Below, one piece after another: positions 1 to 9,850 of a stretch of DNA of 64,000 nt. The notes under the pieces are model-generated. The model was not told the DNA's origin, ran no database searches, and worked only from the letters and a program-made list of their open reading frames with translations. This DNA comes from Hydractinia symbiolongicarpus (taxonomy: Eukaryota; Cnidaria; Hydrozoa; Anthoathecata; Hydractiniidae): NCBI RefSeq assembly GCF_029227915.1, contig NC_079883.1, forward strand, positions 30,692,001 through 30,756,000, written 5' to 3'. Made by a program: the position numbers and the translations under genes. Positions within the stretch are counted from its first letter, which is position 1, and each line of letters opens with the position of its first letter.

Positions 1-2839
1 AGTTTATTCCCTGGGTAATTTCTTTGTATACATTCGACTATACGGGCCAAGCCCGGGATTTACGGGAGATTGCAAAATTTCGTTTGCCGGCGATTAAACC
101 TCTTTCATTAAGCGTCTCATCAAAAATAAAAACATTTTTAAAAACTACAAGTCTCATGGGCTTTAGTGGTGAAATAATAATTTAAAAAATCGTTCGGGAA
201 ATGCGTTTACACCCTGGGTACTTTCTTTGTATACTTTTGACTATACGGGCCGAGTCCGGGATTTACGGGAAATCGCGGATTTTCGTTTGCCGGCGATTAA
301 ACTTCTTTTATTCAGCGTCTCATCAAAAATGAAAACATTTTTAAAAACTACAAGTCTCATGGGCTTTAGTGGTGAAATAATAATTTAAAAAATCGTTCGG
401 AAAATGAGTATACACCCTGGGTACTTTCTTTGTATACTTTTGACTATACCAGCCGAGTCCGGGATTTACGGGAAATCGCTGGTTTTCCTTTGCCGGCGAT
501 TAAACTTCTTTTGTTCAGCGTCTGATCTAAAATGAAAACATTTTTGAAAACTACAAGTCTCAAGCGTTTTAGTGGTGAAAGAAAAATTTAAAAAATCGTT
601 CGGGAAATGAGTTTATTCCCTGGGTAATTTCTTTGTATACATTCGACTATACGGGCCAAGCCCGGGATTTACGGGAAATCGCGGGTTTTCGTTTGCCGGC
701 GATTAAACCACTTTTATTCAGCGTCTCATCAAAAATGAAAACATTTTTTTAAAACTACAAGTCTCATGCGTTTTAGTGGTAAAAAAAAAATTTAAAAAAT
801 CGTTCCGGAAATGAGTTTACTCACAGGGTACTTTCTTTGTATACATTCGACTATACGGCCAAACCCGGGATTTACGGGAAATCGCGGGTTTTCGTTTGCC
901 GGCGATTAAACCTCTTTCATTAAGCGTCTCATCAAAAATGAAAACATTTTTGAAAACTACAAGTCTCATGCGTTTTAGTGGTGAAATAATAATTTAAAAA
1001 ATCGTTCGGGAAATAAGTTTACACCCTGGGTACTTTCTTTGTATACTTTTGACTATACGGGCCGAGTCCGGGATTTACGGGAAGTCGCGGGTTTTCGTTT
1101 GCCGGCGATTAAACTTCTTTTATTCAGCGTCTCATCAAAAATGAAAACATTTTTAAAAACTACAAGTCTCATGGGCTGTAGTGGAGAAATAATAATTTAA
1201 AAAATCGTTCGGAAAATGAGTTTACACCCTGGGTTATTTCTTTGTATACTTTTGACTATACGAGCCGAGTCCGGGATTTACGGGAAATCGCTGGTTTTCC
1301 TTTGCCGGCGATTAAACTTCTTTTGTTCAGCGTCTGATCAAAAATGAAAACATTTTTGAAAACTACAAGTCTCAAGCGTTTTAGTGGTGAAAGAAAAATT
1401 TAAAAAATCCTTCGGGAAATGAGTTTATTCCCTGGGTAATTTCTTTGTATACATTCGACTATACGGGCCAAGCCCGGGATTTACGGGAGATCGCAAGATT
1501 TCGTTTGCCGGCGATTAAACCTCTTTCATTAAGCGTCTCGTCAAAAATGAAAACATTTTTGAAAACTACAAGTTTCATGCGTTTAAGTGGTAAAAAAAAA
1601 ATTTAAAAAATCGTTCGGGAAATGAGTTTACACCCTGGGTACTTTATTTGTATACTTTTGACTATACGGGCCGAGTCCGGGATTTACGGGAAATCGCAGG
1701 TTTTCGTTTGCCGGCGATTAAACTTCTTTTATTCAGCGTCTCATCAAAGATGAAAACATTTTTGAAAACTACAAATCTCATGCGTTTTAGTGGTGAAATA
1801 ATAATTTAAAAAATCGTTCGGTAAATGAGTTTACACCCTGGGTACTTTCTTTGTATACTTTTGACTATACGGGCCGAGTCCGGGATTTACGGGAAATCGC
1901 GGGTTTTCGTTTGCCGGCGATTAAACTTCTTTTATTCAGCGTCTCATCAAAAATAAAAACATTTTTAAAAACTACAAGTCTCATGGGCTTTAGTGGTGAA
2001 ATAATAATTTAAAAAAACGTTCGGAAAATGAGTTTACACCCTAGGTACTTTCTTTGTATACTTTTGACTATACCAGCCGAGTCCGGGATTTACGGGAAAT
2101 CGCTGGTTTTTCTTTGCCGGCGATTAAACTTCTTTTGTTCAGCGTCTGATCAAAAATGAAAACATTTTTGAAAACTACAAGTCTCAAGCGTTTTAGTGGT
2201 GAAAGAAAAATTTATAAAATCTTTCGGGAAATGAGTTTATTCCCTGGGTAATTTCTTTGTATACATTCGACTATACGGGCCAAGCCCGGGATTTACGGGA
2301 AATCGCGGGTTTTCGTTTGCCGGCGATTAAACCACTTTTATTCAGCGTCTCATCAAAAATAAAAACATTTTTGAAAACTACAAGTCTCATGCGTTTTAGT
2401 GGTAAAAAAAAAATTTAAAAAATCGTTCCGGAAATGAGTTTACTCACAGGGTACTTTCTTTGTATACATTCGACTATACGGGCCAAGCCCGGGATTTACG
2501 GGAAATCGCGGGTTTTCGTTTGCCGGCGATTAAACCTCTTTCATTAAGCGTCTCGTCAAAAATGAAAACATTTTTGAAAACTACAAGTTTCATGCGTTTT
2601 AGTGGTAAAAAAAAAATTTAAAAAATCGTTCGGGAAATGAGTTTACACCCTGGGTACTTTCTTTGTATACTTTTGACTATACGGGCCGAGTCCGGGATTT
2701 ACGGGAAATCGCAGGTTTTCGTTTGCCGGCGATTAAACTTCTTTTATACAGCGTCTCATCAAAGATGAAAACATTTTTGAAAACTACAAGTCTCATGCGT
2801 TTTAGTGGTGAAAAAATAATTTAAAAAATCGTTCGGGAA

Positions 2840-3042
2840 ATGAGTTTACTCCCTGGGTACTTTCTTTCTATACTTTTGACTATGCGGGCCGAGTCCGGGG
2901 TTTACGGGAAATGGCGGGTTTTCGTTTGCCGGCGATTAAACTTCTTTTATTCAGCGTCTGATCAAAAATGAAAACATTTTTGAAAACTACAAGTCTCAAG
3001 CTTTTTAGTGGTGAAAAAAAAATTTAAAAAATCGTTCGGGAA
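2840..3042 (+). repeat. Representative type B monomer
   Basis: Type B differs from type A at linked positions: TTTTGAC for ATTCGAC, GCCGAGTCC for GCCAAGCCC, and AAACTTCTTTTATTCAGCG for AAACCTCTTTCATTAAGCG. This copy also has the common sub-variant TATGCGGG with GGGGTTTACGG and TCTGATC in the tail. Hybrid monomers, such as ATTCGAC joined to GCCGAGTCC, or a type A core joined to AAACCACTTTTATTCAGCG, are frequent and point to exchange inside the monomer. A and B are interspersed but do not alternate strictly. Confidence 0.85.
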
Positions 3043-3280
3043 ATGAGTTTACTCCCTGGGTACTTTCTTTGTATACATTCGACTATACGGGCCAAGCCCG
3101 GGATTTATGGGAAATCGCGGGATTTCGTTTGCCGGCGATTAAACCTCTTTCATTAAGCGTCTCATCAAAAATGAAAACTATTTTGAAAACTACAAGTCTT
3201 TTGCGTTTTAGTGGTGAAAAAATAATTCAAAAAATCGTTCCGGAAATGAGTTTACTCACAGGGTACTTTCTTTGTATACA

Positions 3281-3294
3281 TTCGACTATACGGG
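3281..3294 (+). promoter_or_regulatory. CENP-B-box-like motif, spacer one base short, in type A monomers
   Basis: TTCG (3281-3284), six bases, then CGGG (3291-3294). The known mammalian CENP-B box has TTCG, seven bases with A at the fifth, then CGGG. The end motifs match and the spacing is one base short. Type B monomers read TTTTGAC here and so lose TTCG, giving interspersed box-like and box-less units. The match may be chance, because CGGG and CpG-containing words are common in this core. Binding by a CENP-B-like protein is untested. Confidence 0.3.
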
Positions 3295-3303
3295 CCAAGC
3301 CCG
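3291..3303. other. Short GC hairpin in the core of type A monomers
   Basis: CGGGC (3291-3295) and GCCCG (3299-3303) are perfect reverse complements around a CAA loop. Type B monomers have CGGGC, CGA, GTCCG, in which one pair becomes G with T, so a weak stem could still form. The arms are only 5 bp, so this is a modest signal that overlaps the CGGG array. Confidence 0.45.
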
Positions 3304-3324
3304 GGATTTACGGGAAATCGCGGG
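3291..3324 (+). other. Helically phased CGGG array and near-canonical G-quadruplex pattern
   Basis: CGGG starts at 3291, 3302, 3311 and 3321, spaced 11, 9 and 10 bases, which puts the four motifs on about the same face of the helix. The same bases give four GGG runs with loops of 8, 6 and 7 bases, one base beyond the usual 1-7 base loop rule for G-quadruplexes. Sub-variants with CGAGCC lose the first G-run, and those with GCAGGTTTT lose the last. Protein binding or quadruplex formation is inference. Confidence 0.45.
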
Positions 3325-3367
3325 TTTTCGTTTGCCGGCGATTAAACCTCTTTCATTAAGCGTCTCA

Positions 3368-3389
3368 TCAAAAATGAAAACATTTTTGA
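3368..3389. other. Perfect AT-rich dyad, 9-bp arms and 4-base loop, present in most monomers
   Basis: The left arm TCAAAAATG (3368-3376) and the right arm CATTTTTGA (3381-3389) are exact reverse complements around the loop AAAA. Most monomers keep it intact. Variants that weaken it are confined to subfamilies, for instance those with TCTAAAATG followed by AAAAAATTTTT (near 36850, 42335, 58165) or TCATAAAAAATG (near 37055, 42535). It could extrude as a cruciform or form a hairpin in RNA. Short dyads are known to be enriched in some centromeric satellites; a role here is inference. Confidence 0.75.
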
Positions 3390-3412
3390 AAACTACAAGT
3401 CTTATGCGTTTT

Positions 3413-3440
3413 AGTGGTGAAAAAATAATTTAAAAAATCG
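3413..3440 (+). other. A-tract linker between monomers
   Basis: This stretch holds two six-A runs (3420-3425 and 3432-3437) separated by TAATTT. Its variants define subfamilies across the array: GAAAAAATAATTT, GAAATAATAATTT, GAAAGAAAAATTT, GAAAAGATAATTT, GAAAAAATAAATT and plain runs of about 8-11 A. Each variant tends to travel with a particular head in the next monomer, for example GATAATTT with CGTTTTGG and CTCACAGGG. The plain A-run form is the main source of length variation. Closely spaced A-tracts could bend DNA, but this was not tested. Confidence 0.6.
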
Positions 3441-3693
3441 TTTGGGAAATGAGTTTACTCCATGGGTACTTTCTTTTTATACTTTTGATTATACGGGCCG
3501 AGTCCGGATTTAGGGGAAGTCGCGGATTTTCGTTTGCCTGCGATTAAACTTCTTTTATTCAGCGTCTCATCAAAAATAAAAACATTTTTAAAAACTACAA
3601 GTCTCATGGGCTTTAGTGGTGAAAAAATAATTTAAAAAATCGTTCCCGAAATGAGTTTACTCACAGGGTAATTTCTTTGTATACATTCGACTA

Positions 3694-4707
3694 TACGGGC
3701 CGAGTCCGGGATTTACGGGAAATCGCAGGTTTTCGTTTGCCGGCGATTAAACTTCTTTTATTCAGCGTCTCATCAAAGATGAAAACATTTTTGAAAACTA
3801 CAAGTCTCATGCGTTTTAGTGGTGAAAAAATAATTTAAAAAATCGTTCGGGAAATGAGTTTACTCCCTGGGTACTTTCTTTCTATACTTTTGACTATGCG
3901 GGCCGAGTCCGGGGTTTACGGGAAATGGCGGGTTTTCGTTTGCCGGCGATTAAACTTCTTTTATTCAGCGTCTGATCAAAAATGAAAACATTTTTGAAAA
4001 CTACAAGTCTCAAGCTTTTTAGTGGTGAAAAAAAAATTTAAAAAATCGTTCGGGAAATGAGTTTACTCCCTGGGTACTTTCTTTGTATACATTCGACTTT
4101 ACGGGCCAAGCCCGGGATTTATGGGAAATCGCGGGATTTCGTTTGCCGGCGATTAAACCTCTTTCATTAAGCGTCTCATCAAAAATGAAAACATTTTTGA
4201 AAACTACAAGTCTTATGCGTTTTAGTGGTGAAAAAATAATTCAAAAAATCGTTCCGGAAATGAGTTTACTCACAGGGTACTTTCTTTGTATACATTCGAC
4301 TATACGGGCCAAGCCCGGGATTTACGGAAAATCGCGGGTTTTCGTTTGCCGGCGATTAAACCTCTTTCATTAAGCGTCTCATCAAAAATGAAAACATTTT
4401 TGAAAACTACAAGTCTTATGCGTTTTAGTGGTGAAAAAATAATTTAAAAAATCGTTCGGGAAATGAGTTTACTCCATGGGTACTTTCTTTTTATACTTTT
4501 GATTATACGGGCCGAGTCCGGATTTAGGGGAAGTCGCGGATTTTCGTTTGCCTGCGATTAAACTTCTTTTATTCAGCGTCTCATCAAAAATAAAAACATT
4601 TTTAAAAACTACAAGTCTCATGGGCTTTAGTGGTGAAAAAATAATTTGAAAAATCGTTCCGGAAATGAGTTTACTCACAGGGTACTTTCTTTGTATACAT
4701 TCGACTA
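3694..4707 (+). repeat. Five-monomer duplication, copy 2
   Basis: The junction monomer near 3690 is a hybrid, with ATTCGAC from type A joined to GCCGAGTCC from type B. Comparing both ends places the exchange within the 13 bases GACTATACGGGCC. The copy ends near 4707, where the right end again switches to GCCAAGCCC. Confidence 0.82.
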
Positions 4708-7167
4708 TACGGGCCAAGCCCGGGATTTACGGGAAATCGCGGGTTTTCGTTTGCCGGCGATTAAACCTCTTTCATTAAGCGTCTCATCAAAAATGAAAAC
4801 ATTTTTGAAAACTACAAGTCTTATGCGTTTTAGTGGTGAAAAAATAATTTAAAAAATCGTTCCCGAAATGAGTTTACTCACAGGGTACTTTCTTTGTATA
4901 CATTCGACTATACGGGCCAAGCCCGGGATTTACGGGAAATCGCGGGTTTTCGTTTGCCGGCGATTAAACCTCTTTCATTAAGCGTCTCATCAAAAATGAA
5001 AACATTTTTGAAAACTACAAGTCTTATGCGTTTTAGTGGTGAAATAATAATTTAAAAAATCGTTCGGGAAATGAGTTTACACCCTGGGTACTTTCTTTGT
5101 ATACTTTTGACTATACGGGCCAAGTCCGGGATTTACGGGAAGTCGCGGGTTTTCGTTTGCCGGCGATTAAACTTCTTTTATTCAGCGTCTCATCAAAAAT
5201 GAAAACATTTTTAAAAACTACAAGTCTCATGGGCTTTAGTGGTGAAATAATAATTTAAAAAATCGTTCGGAAAATGAGTTTACACCCTGGGTACTTTCTT
5301 TGTATACTTTTGACTATACGAGCCGAGTCCGGGATTTACGGGAAATCGCTGGTTTTCCTTTGCCGGCGATTAAACTTCTTTTGTTCAGCGTCTGATCAAA
5401 AATGAAAACATTTTTGAAAACTACAAGTCTCAAGCGTTTTAGTGGTGAAAGAAAAATTTAAAAAATCGTTCGGGAAATGAGTTTATTCCCTGGGTAATTT
5501 CTTTGTATACATTCGACTATACGGGCCAAGCCCGGGATTTACGGGAGATCGCGGGATTTCGTTTGCCGGCGATTAAACCTCTTTCATTATGCGTCTCGTC
5601 AAAAATGAAAACATTTTTGAAAACTACAAGTTTCATGCGTTTTAGTGGTAAAAAAAAAATTTAAAAAATCGTTCGGGAAATGAGTTTACACCCTGGGTAC
5701 TTTCTTTGTATACTTTAACTATACGGGCCGAGTCCGGGATTTACGGGAAATCGCAGGTTTTCGTTTGCCGGCGATTAAACTTCTTTTATTCAGCGTCTCA
5801 TCAAAGATGAAAACATTTTTGAAAACTACAAGTCTCATGCGTTTTAGTGGTGAAAAAATAATTTAAAAAATCGTTCGGGAAAAGAGTTTACTCCCTGGGT
5901 ACTTTCTTTGTATACTTTTGACTATGCGGGCCGAGTCCGGGGTTTACGGGAAATGGCGGGTTTTCGTTTGCCGGCGATTAAACTTCTTTTATTCAGCGTC
6001 TGATCAAAAATGAAAACATTTTTGAAAACTACAAGTCTTATGCGTTTTAGTGGTGAAAAAATAATTTAAAAAATCGTTCCGGAAATGAGTTTACTCACAG
6101 GGTACTTTCTTTGTATACATTCGACTATACGGGCCAAGCCCGGGATTTACGGGAGATCGCGGGATTTCGTTTGCCGGCGATTAAACCTCTTTCATTATGC
6201 GTCTCGTCAAAAATGAAAACATTTTTGAAAACTACAAGTTTCATGCGTTTTAGTGGTGAAAAAATAAATTAAAAAGTCGTTCGGGAAATGAGTTTACTTC
6301 CTGGGTACTTTCTTTGTATACTTTTGACTATACGGGCCAAGCCCGAGATTTACGGGAAATCGCGGGTTTTCGTTTGCCGGCAATTAAACTTCTTTTATTC
6401 AGCGTCTCATCAAAAATGAAAACATTTTTGAAAACTACAAGTCTTATGCGTTTTAGTGGTGAAAAAATAATTTAAAAAATCGTTCCGGAAATGAGTTTAC
6501 TCACAGGGTACTTTCTTTGTATACATTCGACTATACGGGCCAAGCCCGGGATTTACGGGAAATCGCGGGTTTTCGTTTGCCGGCGATTAAACCTCTTTCA
6601 TTAAGCGTCTCATCAAAAATGAAAACATTTTTGAAAACTACAAGTCTTATGCGTTTTAGTGGTGAAAAAATAATTTAAAAAATCGTTCGGGAAATGAGTT
6701 TACTCCATGGGTACTTTCTTTTTATACTTTTGACTATACGGGCCGAGTCCGGATTTAGGGGAAGTCGCGAATTTTCGTTTGCCGGCGATTAAACTTCTTT
6801 TATTCAGCGTCTCATCAAAAATAAAAACATTTTTAAAAACTACAAGTCTCATGGGCTTTAGTGGTGAAATAATAATTTAAAAAATCGTTCGGGAAATGAG
6901 TTTACACCCTGGGTACTTTCTTTGTATACTTTTGACTATACGGGCCGAGTCCGGGATTTACGGGAAGTCGCGGGTTTTCGTTTGCCGGCGATTAAACTTC
7001 TTTTATTCAGCGTCTCATCAAAAATAAAAACATTTTTAAAAACTACAAGTCTCATGGGTTTAGTGGTGAAATAATAATTTAAAAAATCGTTCGGAAAATG
7101 AGTTTACACCCTGGGTACTTTCTTTGTATACTTTTGACTATACGAGCCGAGTCCGGGATTCACGGGA

Positions 7168-7195
7168 AATCGCTGGTTTTCCTTTGCCAGCGATT
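7168..7195. other. Monomer variant with a perfect 9-bp GC hairpin
   Basis: AATCGCTGG (7168-7176) and CCAGCGATT (7187-7195) pair exactly around a 10-base loop. Most monomers have ATCGCGGG with CCGGCGAT, which leaves one G-G mismatch. The related GCTGG subfamily normally has CCGGCGAT, leaving one T-G pair. Here a second change in the right arm restores full pairing. Confidence 0.7.
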
Positions 7196-8892
7196 AAACT
7201 TCTTTTGTTCAGCGTCTGATCAAAAATGAAAAATTTTTTGAAAACTACAAGTCTCAAGCGTTTTAGTGGTGAAAGAAAAATTTAAAAAATCGTTCGGGAA
7301 ATGAGTTTATTCCTTGGGTAATTTCTTTGTATACATTCGACTATACGGGCCAAGCCCGGGATTTACGGGAGATCGCGGGATTTCGTTTGCCGGCGATTAA
7401 ACCTCTTTCATTAAGCGTCTCGTCAAAAATGAAAACATTTTTGAAAACTACAAGTTTCATGCGTTTTAGTGGTAAAAAAAAAATTTAAAAAATCGTTCGG
7501 GAAATGAGTTTACACCCTTGGTACTTTCTTTGTATACTTTTGACTATACGGGCCGAGTCCGGGATTTACGGGAAATCGCAGGTTTTCGTTTGCGGTCGAT
7601 TAAACTTCTTTTATTCAGCGTCTCATCAAAAATGAAAACATTTTTGAAAACTGCAAGTGTCATGCGTTTTAGTGGTGAAAAAATAATTTAAAAAATCGTT
7701 TGGGAAATGAGTTTACTCCCTGGGTACTTTCTTTGTATCCTTTTGACTATGCGGGCCGAGTCCGGGGTTACGGGAAATGGCGGGTTTTCGTTTGCCGGCG
7801 ATTAAACTTCTTTTATTCAGCGTCTGATCAAAAATGAAAACATTTTTGAAAACTAAAAGTCTCAAGCTTTTTAGTGGTGAAAAGAAATTTGAAAAATCGT
7901 TCGGGAAATGAGTTTACTCCCTGGGTACTTTCTTTGTATACATTCGACTATACGGGCCAAGCCCGGGATTTACGGGAAATCGCGGGATTTCGTTTGCCGG
8001 CGATTAAACCTCTTTCATTAAGCGTCTCATCAAAAATGAAAACATTTTTGAAAACTACAAGTCTCATGCGTTTTAGTGGTAAAAAAAAAAATTTAAAAAA
8101 TCGTTCGGGAAATGAGTTTACACCCTGGGTACTTTCTTTGTATACTTTTGTCTATACGGGCCGAGTCCGGGATTTACGGGAAATCGCAGGTTTTCGTTTG
8201 CCGGCGATTAAACTTCTTTTATTCAGCGTCTCATCAAAAATGAAAACATTTGTAAAAACTACAAGTCTCATGCGTTTTAGTGGTGAAAAAATAAATTAAA
8301 AAATCGTTCGGGAAATGAGTTTACTTCCTGGGTACTTTCTTTGTATACTTTTGACTATACGGGCCAAGCCCGAGATTTACGGGAAATCGCGGGTTTTCGT
8401 TTGCCGGCGATTAAACTTCTTTTATTCAGCGTCTCATCAAAAATGAAAACATTTTTGAAAACTACAAGTCTTATGCGTTTTAGTGGTGAAAAATTAATTT
8501 AAAAAATCGTTCCGGAAATGAATTTACTCACAGGGTACTTTCTTTGTATACATTCGACTATACGGGCCAAGCCCGGGATTTACGGGAAATCGCGGGTTTT
8601 CGTTTGCCGGCGATTAAACCTCTTTCATTAAGCGTCTCATCAAAAATGAAAACATTTTTGAAAACTACAAGTCTCAAGCGTTTTAGTGGTGAAAGAAAAA
8701 TTTAAAAAATCGTTCGGGAAATGAGTTTATTCCCTGGGTAATTTCTTTGTATACATTCGACTATACGGGCCAAGCCCGGGATTTACGGGAAATCGCGGGA
8801 TTTCGTTTGCCGGCGATTAAACCTCTTTCATTAAGCGTCTTATCAAAAATAAAAACATTTTTGAAAACTACAAGTCTCATGCGTTTGAGTGG

Positions 8893-9760
8893 TGAAAAGA
8901 TAATTTAAAAAATCGTTTTGGAAATGAGTTTACTCACAGGGTACTTTCTTTGTATACATTCGACTATACGGGCCAAGCCCGGGATTTACGGGAAATCCCG
9001 GGTTTTCGTTTGCCGGCGATTAAACCACTTTTATTCAGCGTCTCATCAAAAATGAAAACATTTTTGAAAACTACAAGTCTCATGCGTTTTAGTGTTAAAA
9101 AAAAAATTTAAAAAATCGTTCGGGAAATGAGTTTACACCCTGGGTACTTTCTTTGTATAGTTTTGACTATACGGGCCGAGTCCGGGATTTACGGGAAATC
9201 GCAGGTTTTCGTTTGCCGGCGATTAAACTTCTTTTATTCAGCGTCTCATCAAAAATGAAAACATTTTTGAAAACTACAAGTCTCATGCGTTTTAGTGGTG
9301 AAAAAATAAATTAAAAAATCGTTCGGGAAATGAGTTTACTTCCTGGGTACTTTCTTTGTATACTTTTGACTATACGGGCCAAGCCCGAGATTTACGGGAA
9401 ATCGCGGGTTTTCGTTTGCCGGCGATTAAACTTCTTTTATTCAGCGTCTCATCAAAAATGAAAACATTTTTGAAAACTACAAGTCTTATGCGTTTTAGTG
9501 GTGAAAAGATAATTTAAAAAATCGTTTTGGAAATGAGTTTACTCACAGGGTACTTTCTTTGTATACATTCGACTATACGGGCCAAGCCCGGGATTTACGG
9601 GAAATCCCGGGTTTTCGTTTGCCGGCAATTAAACCACTTTTATTCAGCGTCTCATCAAAAATGAAAACATTTTTGAAAACTACAAGTCTCATGCGTTTTA
9701 GTGTTAAAAAAAAAATTTAAAAAATCGTTCGGGAATGGAGTTTACACCCTGGGTACTTTC
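8893..9760 (+). repeat. Three-monomer tandem duplication inside the 8.7 kb block
   Basis: The GATAATTT, CGTTTTGG, CTCACAGGG monomer with the rare AAATCCCGGGTTTTC core appears near 8893 and again near 9502, an offset of 609. Downstream both have the TTTAGTGTTAAAA linker instead of TTTAGTGGT. The same pair recurs near 17616-18480 in copy 2. Confidence 0.8.
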
Positions 9761-9830
9761 TTAGTATACTTTTGACTATACGGGCCGAGTCCGGGATTTA
9801 CGGGAAATCGCAGGTTTTCGTTTGCCGGCG

Positions 9831-9850
9831 ACTACACTGCTTTTTTTTAG
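9831..9850 (+). repeat. Monomer with a clustered-mutation tail (copy 1)
   Basis: Where other type B monomers read ATTAAACTTCTTTTATTCAGC, this one has CTACACTGC followed by an eight-T run. Several adjacent substitutions and a small length change occur within about 20 bases. The same tail occurs at 18554-18573, so it predates the 8.7 kb duplication. Confidence 0.8.

Larger units (their letters stand above)
3248..3450 (+). repeat. Representative type A monomer, 203 bp
   Basis: Shown as the reference unit; the start at GAGTTTAC is arbitrary. In order: a variable head (3251-3263; other copies have CTCCCTGGG, CACCCTGGG, TTCCCTGGG or CTTCCTGGG), GTATAC at 3274-3279, a GC-rich core 3281-3340, a tail 3341-3362, an AT dyad 3368-3389, a variable 3' segment 3391-3412, and an A-tract linker 3413-3450. 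Counted by hand it is about 37% GC overall, but about 58% in the 60-base core and about 29% elsewhere. It has 12 CpG, about 1.7 times the number expected from its C and G content. The length is within the range of one nucleosome plus linker, which is common for satellites. Confidence 0.95.
2680..3693 (+). repeat. Five-monomer duplication, copy 1
   Basis: Matches 3694-4707 at an offset of 1014-1015 bases. Shared markers include TATGCGGG with GGGGTTTACGG, CTCAAGCTTTT, GATTTATGGG and the unusual CTCCATGGG head with GTCCGGATTTAGGGG. One difference is AAAACTATTTTG near 3177 against AAAACATTTTTG in copy 2. Confidence 0.85.
1..6515 (+). repeat. Zone I: about 32 diverse monomers with a 4/8-monomer rhythm
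   Basis: A monomer marked by TTGTTCAGCGTCTGATC and CTCAAGCG with a GAAAGAAAAATTT linker appears near 405, 1217 and 2029, spaced 812 bases (four monomers). The rare TATACCAGCCGAG form occurs only near 450 and 2075, eight monomers apart. Each of these is followed by a monomer with the head TTCCCTGGGTAATTT (near 608, 1420, 2231), a form that I see only in about the first 17.5 kb. A 5-monomer duplication occupies 2680-4707. Two near-identical single monomers lie at about 4654-5060. No non-satellite sequence is present. Confidence 0.8.

Noticed and set aside
3274-3300. RNA polymerase III promoter boxes
   Set aside because: ATTCGACTAT partly resembles a B box (GTTCGANTCC), but lacks the leading G and the closing CC, and no A box lies at a suitable distance upstream.
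7874-8299. Longest open reading frame, 141 codons, and many similar ones of 65-120 codons on both strands
   Set aside because: All are translations of the satellite itself; the longest spans two monomers. A 203-base unit shifts frame at each monomer, starts and stops fall at arbitrary variants, and there is no domain, conserved start context or codon bias.
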